Assembly (NCBI GenBank): GCA_946631295.1
Contig: CAMOZY010000011.1
Span: forward strand, 1 to 50,449
DNA: 50,449 nucleotides
Source: an uncultured Lachnospiraceae bacterium
GTDB lineage: Bacteria > Bacillota > Clostridia > Lachnospirales > Lachnospiraceae
Direction of reading: 5' to 3'
The position numbers and the translations under genes are program-made. Under the pieces are notes generated by a model. The model was not told the DNA's origin. It worked only from the letters and a program-made list of their open reading frames with translations, and did not search any database. This document shows positions 17,338 through 24,612 of this stretch, in pieces. Each line of letters starts with the position of its first letter. Positions within the stretch are counted from its first letter, which is position 1.

Positions 17338-18063
17338 TTATGCCTCTGCAGGAGCTTCTTCAGCTGCGTCTGTGTTAGAGGTTCCCTGGCTTGCTTCAAT
17401 AACAGCATCAGCCATCTTGCTTACGATGAGCTTTACTGCACGGATAGCATCGTCATTTCCGGGAATGATGTAATCAAGTTCATCGGGATCACAGTTGGTG
17501 TCGCCGATTCCGATAAGGGTAATGCCAAGTGATCTTGCTTCCTGTACGCAGATGTTCTCCTTCTTGGGATCAACTACGAAGATAGCATCGGGAATTCTGG
17601 TCATATCCTTGATACCGCCAAGGTTCTTCTCGAGCTTATCCCACTCCTTGCGAAGTCCGATAACTTCCTTCTTGGGAAGAACATCAAAAGTTCCGTCCTC
17701 AGACATTCTCTCGATCTCGCGAAGTCTCTTGATACGGGACTGGATGGTACGGAAATTGGTAAGCATACCACCGAGCCATCTCTCATTTACGTAATACATA
17801 CCGCAACGCTCAGCCTCAGTCTTAACTGCGTCCTGTGCCTGCTTTTTGGTTCCTACGAAAAGGATTGTGCCGCCCTGGGCAACGATCTCACTGACTGCCT
17901 TGTAAGCCTCGTCAAGCTTGCCTACGCTCTTCTGCAGGTCAATGATGTGGATGCCGTTGCGCTCGGTAAAGATGTAGGGAGCCATCTTAGGGTTCCAACG
18001 TCTGGTCTGATGACCGAAATGCACACCGGCTTCAAGAAGCTGTTTCATAGAAATAACGCTCAT
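17338..18063 (-). CDS. rpsB: 30S ribosomal protein S2
   Basis: 241 residues. Standard S2 motifs: [20 protein letters not shown] at the N-terminus, [35 protein letters not shown] and [20 protein letters not shown]. It is assembled late on the small subunit. AAGGAGG precedes the ATG. The Ala/Glu-rich tail after residue 220 is typical. It heads the rpsB-tsf operon, 219 bp downstream of the last flagellar-region gene, the same relative place as in Bacillus. Confidence 0.98.
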   Translation of the reverse strand: MSVISMKQLLEAGVHFGHQTRRWNPKMAPYIFTERNGIHIIDLQKSVGKLDEAYKAVSEIVAQGGTILFVGTKKQAQDAVKTEAERCGMYYVNERWLGGMLTNFRTIQSRIKRLREIERMSEDGTFDVLPKKEVIGLRKEWDKLEKNLGGIKDMTRIPDAIFVVDPKKENICVQEARSLGITLIGIGDTNCDPDELDYIIPGNDDAIRAVKLIVSKMADAVIEASQGTSNTDAAEEAPAEA

Positions 18064-18200
18064 TTTAGATCCTCCTTAATTGTTAATCTTCCGATCGTTT
18101 TTTAATGAACCTAAGCGTCAGTGGTTCAAACCCGCTCAGAGACCTTTACAGGCACACTCTTTACAGTAAAACAACCGTGTTTAATAGTGACAACGTTCGA

Positions 18201-18229
18201 ATTTTATCATATAGAACCCCTAAATGCAA
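18201..18229 (-). promoter_or_regulatory. Sigma-A promoter of rpsB-tsf
   Basis: Minus strand TTGCAT (18224-18229), 17-bp spacer, TAAAAT (18201-18206). It leaves a leader of about 130 nt before rpsB (18064-18195), long enough for S2-type autogenous control, but I cannot match it to a known leader. Confidence 0.7.
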
Positions 18230-18282
18230 GGAGTTTTATCAATGATAATGAGCAGAAGAAATATATCTGCCATAGCCTTCTG

Positions 18283-19035
18283 TCATGCCGTTCTTGTTAT
18301 AGTCTTCGCAATAAACTCATAAGTAGATCCATACGGTATCTGAAACGTTCCGACACTGATCCTTGTTGCATAGCCGTTATCAACCAAATACTTATCAAAT
18401 GCCCTGGCATTATCTATAAGTCCCAGTTTTTCAAGCTTATCCGCAACAACATTTGAACTGTTACCCTTCACAACAGTCAGAACACCATAATCTTCCGTAG
18501 AAGCTGTGGGAACCTCAGCAACCTGAGTCTCATCAGGCACGGTAACTACCGGTTCATCAACCTGCTGAACAGGTTCCTGTACAACTGGGGTTTCTGTCTG
18601 CTGATCTGTCTCGGCATCCGGCTGCTGATCTGTCTGCTGTCCTGATGTATCTTCACCGGTTCCGGACATATCTGAATTTCCGGATTCTGCACTGCCATTC
18701 TCAGTATCCGTACTAACTTCAGCTGAATTATCGTTTATAGGCTCATTTTCATTATCATCAATCTGCGGTATCACAACCTCAGGATCTTCCACAACCGGAT
18801 AAGGCTTACTCTCATCTGCTCCGGAAGGTTCGGCTGCATCCGTATTCCCTGCCTCGGTTGCAGCACTTAATGACAGATCTCCTGTTTCCACCATCCCAAG
18901 CGCCCTGGCCCTGGAAATGATCTCTTCATCCGATATATCCGCAGGAGTATTCATTCTTGAGATGATCAGTATCAGCGCACAGACAACTATGCCCACTCCG
19001 ATACCTCTCAGATAGAATCTTGTTTTTTTGCTCAT
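18283..19035 (-). CDS. Membrane-anchored protein with MltG N-domain-like C-terminus
   Basis: 250 residues. One N-terminal transmembrane segment (RGIGVGIVVCALILII), then a 130-residue Glu/Asp/Gln/Thr/Pro-rich linker, then a folded end of about 65 residues: VKGNSSNVVADKLEKLGLID ... YATRISVGTFQIPYG ... YEFIAKTITR. This matches the LysM-like N-terminal module of MltG/YceG (binding to nascent peptidoglycan) but the catalytic lytic-transglycosylase domain is absent, so automatic naming as MltG would mislead. It follows the DUF6115 gene by 5 bp, the last gene of the flagellar cluster. It could link wall remodelling to flagellar insertion; that is inference. Confidence 0.8.
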   Translation of the reverse strand: MSKKTRFYLRGIGVGIVVCALILIISRMNTPADISDEEIISRARALGMVETGDLSLSAATEAGNTDAAEPSGADESKPYPVVEDPEVVIPQIDDNENEPINDNSAEVSTDTENGSAESGNSDMSGTGEDTSGQQTDQQPDAETDQQTETPVVQEPVQQVDEPVVTVPDETQVAEVPTASTEDYGVLTVVKGNSSNVVADKLEKLGLIDNARAFDKYLVDNGYATRISVGTFQIPYGSTYEFIAKTITRTA

Positions 19036-19040
19036 CTTTA

Positions 19041-19907
19041 TTACCTGTTATGAAGATCGAGAATAAGTCCGACCTCCCCGACTCCCATCTTTAATTTCTT
19101 AGCTATCTCTACCTTGTCCATTCCGGCTTCGGCCATTTCAATGACCTCGCGGTTCAGTCTCTCTCTGGGACCTTCAATGGTTTTCTCAGGTTCCCTGCCT
19201 TCCTTGGCAGCTTCTTTCTTTTCTGCCTCGTTAGCGTCATTTACGGCAAGTTCCGCCCAGTTGAGTGTTCTTACCGTCTTTGGCTTTTCATCTTTAACGC
19301 TCTCGATAGTTGCCTTGGCTTCCTGCGCTTCAAGTCCTGAGAAGAAATTGATTGCTTTCTGTGATGTGTGCCTTACCGATTCAACACGTGGAAGAGGAAC
19401 CGTCGATGCGGTCTCAGCCTTTTTTTCCGAAGGTGCCTTTACAAGCTCAGCAGCGGCCTCTTCATCTGCCTTCTGTGCTGTCTGTGCTTTCAGTTCCTCG
19501 GTCTTTTTCTGTGCTTCCTTTGTCACTTCAGAAGCTGCAGATACTGTTTCCTTCAGATTCTTATGCTTATCATTGAGCATCTCATACAGAAACATTACTT
19601 CCTTATGGTTCTTGTTGATCTCTTCAAGAACTGTATCCGAATACTCATTTACAGCCATGATCTTCTCATTTGAGATTCTCTCAAGAGCACGTTCTGTTTT
19701 TTCTTCAGCATAAGTTACTGCCTCATCGACAACATCTTCAACGTGCTTATGCATGTTCTCTGATTCGTTCTCAATACACTTTTTCACTTCAGCTTTTACA
19801 AGCTCACTGATATCCATGTCAGTTTCACTGTCATTTGCCGGCACAAAAAAGCTTGCCGCAATAAGAAGTGCTCCTGCGACAAGTAGGATGATCTCAAGAA
19901 TAGTCAT
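19041..19907 (-). CDS. DUF6115-type membrane-anchored coiled-coil protein, possible SwrB counterpart
   Basis: 288 residues. The N-terminal membrane helix (LEIILLVAGALLIAASFFV) is followed by a long Glu/Lys coiled coil (about 30-165), a variable Ala/Lys/Glu linker, and a short C-terminal helix-turn-helix-like motif, VIEMAEAGMDKVEIAKKLKM then GVGEVGLILDLHN. This layout, and the position between fliA and rpsB, match Bacillus YlxL/SwrB, which activates flagellar basal-body assembly and type III export. AAAGGAAA precedes the ATG. Function as SwrB is inference from layout and synteny; membership of DUF6115 is from memory of the family pattern. Confidence 0.82.
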   Translation of the reverse strand: MTILEIILLVAGALLIAASFFVPANDSETDMDISELVKAEVKKCIENESENMHKHVEDVVDEAVTYAEEKTERALERISNEKIMAVNEYSDTVLEEINKNHKEVMFLYEMLNDKHKNLKETVSAASEVTKEAQKKTEELKAQTAQKADEEAAAELVKAPSEKKAETASTVPLPRVESVRHTSQKAINFFSGLEAQEAKATIESVKDEKPKTVRTLNWAELAVNDANEAEKKEAAKEGREPEKTIEGPRERLNREVIEMAEAGMDKVEIAKKLKMGVGEVGLILDLHNR

Positions 19908-19920
19908 TTTAAATTTCCTT

Positions 19921-20229
19921 TCAGATCTTTATGTCAAAGGATGAAGAAGCGCCCTTTATCACGACCTTATCGGCGTTCTTATCTTCTGCATTTTTATTTC
20001 TGTTTTTTCCGCCGTCACCGGCATATCCGCCTGAACCCGAGCCACCGTTATCATCGGGTCTCATCTCGGATTTTTCGGCATCCGAAACCTGAGAATGAGA
20101 AAGATCATTCTTCTTCTCAGCTTCCACTCCCACATGGCTCTGAACCAGGGATGAATGCATGTCTTCATTATGTTTTAAACTCGCATAATCGATCGATGCG
20201 GGTATCTGTGCTATCTCAATCCCTGCCAT
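19921..20229 (-). CDS. Small hypothetical protein of the flagellar accessory cluster
   Basis: 102 residues from the ATG at 20229, chosen because AGAGGT is just upstream and a longer frame would run into fapA. Begins MAGIEIAQIPASIDYASLKH; the C-terminal half is a Gly/Asn/Lys-rich low-complexity linker (GGSGSGGYAGDGGKNRNKN) ending in VVIKGASSSFDIKI. No membrane segment. Its short ordered N-terminus plus disordered tail suggests a binding partner, perhaps FapA, whose gene ends 10 bp upstream. Confidence 0.75.
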   Translation of the reverse strand: MAGIEIAQIPASIDYASLKHNEDMHSSLVQSHVGVEAEKKNDLSHSQVSDAEKSEMRPDDNGGSGSGGYAGDGGKNRNKNAEDKNADKVVIKGASSSFDIKI

Positions 20230-20239
20230 TATCTTACCT

Positions 20240-21829
20240 CTAGAGCGGTGACATCTTGACTTCGCCCTGTGAACGGACGAATCTGCAGTACTTATAACTG
20301 TCCTTAACATTCATCGAAAGATCTCCGATGATTATCGTTGTTCCGGGATAAACCTCACCGGTACATACTACTTCTGACTTTCTGTTAGGATCAAATATCT
20401 CGGAAAGTTCCTGCATTCTCGCATTCTTTTCCGTAAGTTCCTTCTTTTTGATCTCAAGATTTTCAGCTGTCTGCTTGACATATGCGAGCTGATCCGCAGT
20501 CATTCTTGCGCCCTTTGCCTTCTTTTCCATAAAATTCTGGATAATAGGCTGCGCATCCTTGATAGCCTTAACTATCTCTGCGATCTCTTTCTGGGTTCTG
20601 TTATATTCCATCTTGAGTTCGGGATTGGATCCGACTTCGATAACAGTCTGTGATCCCATGACTGCTCCGAGAGTTCTGGCTTCAACCTTTGAATCAGCCT
20701 GAACATGTCCGCCGGTAATGAATCCGTGCTTACCGGTTACTATGATCTCGGTTCCCGACATAACGTCGCTGTGAAGGATTGACTCGGTATTAACATAACC
20801 GCCAGCCTTCACCTTTGAGTTTTCAATAAACTTTGAGATGATATTATTTCCGGCTTCAAGCACTCCCTTGCCCATTCCGTTAACGCCTCTTGCAATAATG
20901 ATATTGCCGCCGGCCACAACATGAGCACCTTCCACGACACCATAGACAATGACATCACCCGATGCCTTGACTTCGAAGTTGGAAGATATATTTCCATTCA
21001 CCTGTACGCTTCCGGTAAAATCAATATTTCCGGTAGATGTATCTACATTTTCGACCTGATATACATTCGAAACAAAGACAGATCCGCCTGCAAGAGTAAC
21101 CATTCCGTCAATCTCGCTTGTGATGGTAAGTCTGTCCTCTGATATTTTGATATTCCTGCCATAATCAAGACGTGCCTTCTTTACATCACGAGGCTTGATG
21201 GGGGCTCCCTGAATGGTCATGCCGGGTTCTCCGGGATCTTCGGGAGTAATCTGTGCAAGCTTATCTCCTGCCTTGATATTATTGACTATACCGAGATGGA
21301 AATAGTCAACCGAACCGTCTTCATTCATTGTGGGCTTAGCATGAACATCTGTATTAAAGAAATACTCGATGGTCGCATCCTTGCCCTGTCTTGCAGGCTT
21401 TCCCTTTGCAACCACTATATCGGTACAATATATTCCCGAGCTTGCAAAAAGCTTTTTCAGAAGTTCTTCCTGAATTCCGAACTTGATCATTCGGAAAGCC
21501 ATATCCTTGATAAACTCATCGGCAGTCATTCTTTCGCCTGTATCCGAAGGCGGTGTAAATCTTGCCACTGCTCTAAGATTATCTTCTGATACTGAAAAAG
21601 TATAATTTTCCCTTATAGCGGGACATTCTCCCGAAGCCAGTTCAAGAACCGTATCCTCGGCTGATGCGGCTACTTCTTTTACCTTACCGAGATCATACTG
21701 TATCCCGTTAATATCCAGATAATTAACAAGCTCCTGTATCCTGACGGGTTCTCCGCCATCCTTGGGAGCATAGATTGCAAGGCCGTATCCGCCCTGTGTT
21801 TTTACAATTTTGTAGAATCCGTTTCGCAT
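20240..21829 (-). CDS. fapA: FapA family protein (DUF342)
   Basis: 529 residues. N-terminal domain about 1-150; then the repetitive beta-solenoid typical of DUF342/FapA, about 190-400, with many Gly-Asn-Ile and GG turns (VQVNGNISSNFEVKASGDVI, VVAGGNIIIARGVNGMGKG, ITGGHVQADSKVEA). A coiled coil (about 400-475) and a short C-terminal domain follow. FapA proteins are cytosolic and were linked to polar localisation of flagella or chemotaxis proteins in Vibrio; the biochemical role is unclear. CGGAGAG precedes the ATG. It directly follows fliA in the operon. Confidence 0.9.
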   Translation of the reverse strand: MRNGFYKIVKTQGGYGLAIYAPKDGGEPVRIQELVNYLDINGIQYDLGKVKEVAASAEDTVLELASGECPAIRENYTFSVSEDNLRAVARFTPPSDTGERMTADEFIKDMAFRMIKFGIQEELLKKLFASSGIYCTDIVVAKGKPARQGKDATIEYFFNTDVHAKPTMNEDGSVDYFHLGIVNNIKAGDKLAQITPEDPGEPGMTIQGAPIKPRDVKKARLDYGRNIKISEDRLTITSEIDGMVTLAGGSVFVSNVYQVENVDTSTGNIDFTGSVQVNGNISSNFEVKASGDVIVYGVVEGAHVVAGGNIIIARGVNGMGKGVLEAGNNIISKFIENSKVKAGGYVNTESILHSDVMSGTEIIVTGKHGFITGGHVQADSKVEARTLGAVMGSQTVIEVGSNPELKMEYNRTQKEIAEIVKAIKDAQPIIQNFMEKKAKGARMTADQLAYVKQTAENLEIKKKELTEKNARMQELSEIFDPNRKSEVVCTGEVYPGTTIIIGDLSMNVKDSYKYCRFVRSQGEVKMSPL

Positions 21830-21843
21830 TAGTCTCTCCGGGG

Positions 21844-22617
21844 TCAGTTCTGTACCAGGATATCCATGTAAGGTCCGAGCTTTTCTTTCATTTTCTTAAG
21901 AGCTCTTGTATGAAGCTGTGAGATCCTTGATTCTGAAACATCGAGGACCTGGGCTATCTCTTTAAGAGTCATCTCTTCGTAGTAGTAGAATGTTATGATC
22001 TGCTGCTCCTTCTCGGAAAGATCCTTAAGGGCCTCTGCGAGCTTCTCAGTCAGTTCCTTTTTATCGATATTTTCCTCAGGACTGAGGAAATGCGTTGTCG
22101 TCTGAGACGTGGGAGACGAAGCAACATCGGCACCGGATTCGACAAATTCATCCAGACTGACAAGCCCGGTAATCTTCATCTGTGACTGCCATTCTGAGAA
22201 TTCATCATCAGTAATTCCAAGTGCCTGTGCTATCTCTTCATCTGTAGCAACATGGCCCTTGGTCTGCTCGATCTCATGCATCACTGCATCGATCTTCTTC
22301 TGCTTCTGTCTAATCGTTCTGGGAATCCAGTCCATTTTACGGATCTGGTCAAGAATTGAGCCTCTTATTCTAAGCGAGGCATATGTTTCGAATTTTACGT
22401 CCTTAAGATTATCGAATTTGTCTATGGCATCTATAAGTCCGAAAATACCGTAACTGCAGAGATCTTCAAATTCAACATTGTAACCGAGATACATGGAAAG
22501 CCTTCCGGCAACAACCTTAACTAAAGGAGCATACTCAATGATGAGTTTCTCCCTTACATCGGCGCTGCGGTTAGCAGCATAATCATCCAATAGTTTTTTT
22601 CTGGCAGATTCATCCAT
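21844..22617 (-). CDS. fliA: RNA polymerase sigma-28 factor (FliA/SigD/WhiG)
   Basis: 257 residues with sigma regions in order: region 2 (DLCSYGIFGLIDAIDKFD, FETYASLRIRGSILDQIRKM), region 3 (VHEIEQ..KGHVATDEEIAQAL) and region 4 with helix-turn-helix MTLKEIAQVLDVSESRISQL. MDWIPRTIR after region 2.4 is the FliA/SigD hallmark for GCCGATAT-type -10 boxes. It directs late flagellar and chemotaxis genes. It sits in the middle of the operon downstream of che genes, so its level follows operon transcription. A sigma-28-like promoter before fliK (46586-46612) suggests feedback. FlgM is not in the window. Confidence 0.96.
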   Translation of the reverse strand: MDESARKKLLDDYAANRSADVREKLIIEYAPLVKVVAGRLSMYLGYNVEFEDLCSYGIFGLIDAIDKFDNLKDVKFETYASLRIRGSILDQIRKMDWIPRTIRQKQKKIDAVMHEIEQTKGHVATDEEIAQALGITDDEFSEWQSQMKITGLVSLDEFVESGADVASSPTSQTTTHFLSPEENIDKKELTEKLAEALKDLSEKEQQIITFYYYEEMTLKEIAQVLDVSESRISQLHTRALKKMKEKLGPYMDILVQN

Positions 22618-22642
22618 ATCTCAGGTCCGGTACCCGGATCAG

Positions 22643-22915
22643 TCATTCCGGCTTTTCGCCTTCCTTTGATCCGAGGATCTCTCCGTCTGCTCCTTTTTCG
22701 TATACTGTCTCTTCCACATCTGCTTCCGCGGAATTGACCTTATCAAAATGATCTAGAAAATAAACTATAATACTGCCGATCACATAAAAGATCACAAATA
22801 CTGCAAGAAGACTACCGAGCTTATATAATATGCTGTATCCTCTTATGAAAGTAATGACCACCGTCACAAGTCCGGCAGAAAGCATAAGAATAAGAGGAAG
22901 AAATTTTCTATTCAT
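22643..22915 (-). CDS. Small two-helix membrane protein between cheD and fliA
   Basis: 90 residues from the ATG at 22915, which overlaps the cheD stop (TGATG), so it is translationally coupled; an extended frame to 23008 would lie inside cheD. Two hydrophobic segments (about 5-22 and 32-53: FLPLILMLSAGLVTVVITFI, LLAVFVIFYVIGSIIVYFL) and an acidic C-terminal tail (ADVEETVYEKGADGEILGSK) that should face the cytoplasm. No motif known to me. Such small membrane genes beside fliA occur in other clostridial fla operons, but the function is unknown. Confidence 0.75.
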   Translation of the reverse strand: MNRKFLPLILMLSAGLVTVVITFIRGYSILYKLGSLLAVFVIFYVIGSIIVYFLDHFDKVNSAEADVEETVYEKGADGEILGSKEGEKPE

Positions 22916-23397
22916 CAGATAGTCTTCTCCGGCTTTCCCACAGCCTTTATTACATAATCGCCCGTCTCGGGATAAAAGATAACGGTGCGTCCGAAATTGA
23001 GTCCGCAATCCTCTGCAAGGATGGGGATTCCAAGTTCCTTAAGTTTCTTTTTGACTGCCTCCACATTCCTCTCACCGACATTCATGCTGGATCTGGAATT
23101 AACGGCAAACATCATAGCTCCGCCTGCAATCTTGGCAACAAGGTTTCTCTTATTTGCTCCGAGAGCTTCCATCTGCTTAACCAGCTCAACGATTCCGGTA
23201 TCTGCAAATTTTGCAACATTTGTCTGGTTTGCAATAACTGTGGAATCAGGAAGCATTATATGTGCAAGTCCGCCGACTTTATTTACCTTGTCCCTTAATG
23301 CAATACCTACACAAGAACCGAGTCCGAGAGTCGTTATTCCATTTGGAGGAAGGCATGTCTTAAGATCAGCCATACCGACTTTTATTATTTCACTCAT
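22915..23397 (-). CDS. cheD: Chemoreceptor glutamine deamidase CheD
   Basis: 160 residues from the ATG at 23397, supported by GGGGAG 8 bases upstream. The catalytic Cys is in GLGSCVGIALRD and the His in GLAHIMLPDS; a conserved Thr/Ser follows further on. CheD deamidates receptor glutamines and binds CheC to raise its CheY-P phosphatase activity. It lies 46 bp after cheC, matching this partnership. Confidence 0.95.
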   Translation of the reverse strand: MSEIIKVGMADLKTCLPPNGITTLGLGSCVGIALRDKVNKVGGLAHIMLPDSTVIANQTNVAKFADTGIVELVKQMEALGANKRNLVAKIAGGAMMFAVNSRSSMNVGERNVEAVKKKLKELGIPILAEDCGLNFGRTVIFYPETGDYVIKAVGKPEKTI

Positions 23398-23443
23398 CTG
23401 CAAACTCCCCTAAAATAAACGCATAAACAACAAAACAGCTTCT

Positions 23444-24064
23444 CTATACGGATAATCCCAGGGAAGTCAGAATCTTTTTATATGAGTCCATATCGGGAAC
23501 AAGAATGAAATACCCGTCAATCTGAACCTCATCGAAGAACTTCGACTGAATCATAAGAATCTGATCACCATAAATACCGAATTCAATGGCAGGCACGGAA
23601 AGGATTGCTCCGGCCATGTCCACAGTAAGTGCAGGCGGTGAAGGAAAGATTTTGAGATTGGTGAGTGTTGAAAGTGAGTTAAGATACGCTCCGGTAATGA
23701 TGTTTCCGACTTCCTGCATCGCAGAAAGCTCCATTTCAGTGAAATCCTCACCGGGATCTCCCATTCCCATCATAACCTTATTTATAAGCGACTTTGCACT
23801 TTTCTGTTCTACAAGGAAAAGCATGGAACCGGTGATATCTCCCTCAACACCAAGGAAAACACCGACCATGATCTGCTCTTCTCCGCCGATAGCATTGCCG
23901 ACCTCTGAAAAATCAAGAAGTTCGACCTGAGGAACTCCCATGTCTATCTTGCATCCCATCATTTGGGAAAGAGCGGTCATGGCATTGCCGGCACCGATAT
24001 TTCCTATCTCTTTTAATACGTCATAATAATTCTGAGTAACATCATTCAGACTAAGATCACTCAT
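23444..24064 (-). CDS. cheC: CheY-P phosphatase CheC
   Basis: 206 residues. I prefer the ATG at 24064 because GGAG is 9 bases upstream; the ATG at 24070 is too close to it. Two phosphatase half-sites with the ExxN pattern are present: LKEIGNIGAGNAMTALS (E19, N22) and MQEVGNIITGAYLNSLS. Both acid-amide pairs are intact, so it should be active. Role: slow removal of CheY phosphate, tuned by CheD. Between cheW and cheD in the operon. Confidence 0.93.
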   Translation of the reverse strand: MSDLSLNDVTQNYYDVLKEIGNIGAGNAMTALSQMMGCKIDMGVPQVELLDFSEVGNAIGGEEQIMVGVFLGVEGDITGSMLFLVEQKSAKSLINKVMMGMGDPGEDFTEMELSAMQEVGNIITGAYLNSLSTLTNLKIFPSPPALTVDMAGAILSVPAIEFGIYGDQILMIQSKFFDEVQIDGYFILVPDMDSYKKILTSLGLSV

Positions 24065-24097
24065 AAGCATTTACTCCGTATCTCAAATCAGTGGCGA

Positions 24098-24592
24098 TTA
24101 GTTTTCATCAAGACTTATTGAAGCGATATCAAGAATGGAAATGAGCTCATTGCCGTTCTGTCCTACCGCACTGACGAATCTTCTGGATTCGGGTGATACG
24201 CCCTCACCTGTTGTGGATTCGATCTGGTCTTCGGAAAGTTTGATAACTTCCTTGACCTCATCAACAAGAACTCCTACGCTTCCTTCAGAATCAATCTTGA
24301 GGATAATGATCCTGGTATCTTTGTTTATAACATCCTCATCAAGTCCCATCTTTAATCTGAGACTCATTACAGGAATAACTTCACCTCTCAGATTGATAAC
24401 ACCCTTGAGATATGCAGGAACCTTGGGAACTCTTGTAATCTGCTGCATGCGGAGAATGTTGTCAATATAGTTGATATCTATACCGAAATTCTCGTCACCG
24501 AGCTTTATAACAATATACTGGAATAACTGTTTGATTATCTTGGTCTCGTCACCGCTAGCCGGAAGATTCTTAAGATCATTACTTAATTCCAT
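24098..24592 (-). CDS. cheW: Chemotaxis coupling protein CheW
   Basis: 164 residues from the ATG at 24592, with AGGCAGG just upstream; a TTG at 24616 would overlap the cheA stop without a better site. The fold is recognised by FQYIVIKLGDENFGIDINYI, LKGVINLRGEVIPVMSLRLK and GVLVDEVKEVIKL. It links receptors to CheA. Confidence 0.95.
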   Translation of the reverse strand: MELSNDLKNLPASGDETKIIKQLFQYIVIKLGDENFGIDINYIDNILRMQQITRVPKVPAYLKGVINLRGEVIPVMSLRLKMGLDEDVINKDTRIIILKIDSEGSVGVLVDEVKEVIKLSEDQIESTTGEGVSPESRRFVSAVGQNGNELISILDIASISLDEN

Positions 24593-24612
24593 ATTAACCT
24601 GCCTTTCTGCTG

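Noticed and set aside
19114-19713. Long plus-strand open frame opposite the DUF6115 gene
   Set aside because: Ser/Ala-rich antisense shadow of a Glu/Lys coiled-coil gene; no Shine-Dalgarno site or promoter.
19970-19977. Perfect sigma-28 -10 (GCCGATAA on minus) before the DUF6115 gene
   Set aside because: It lies inside coding sequence (KNADKV) and no TAAA is at 14-16 bp; AAAA at 16 bp is weak, so chance is likely.
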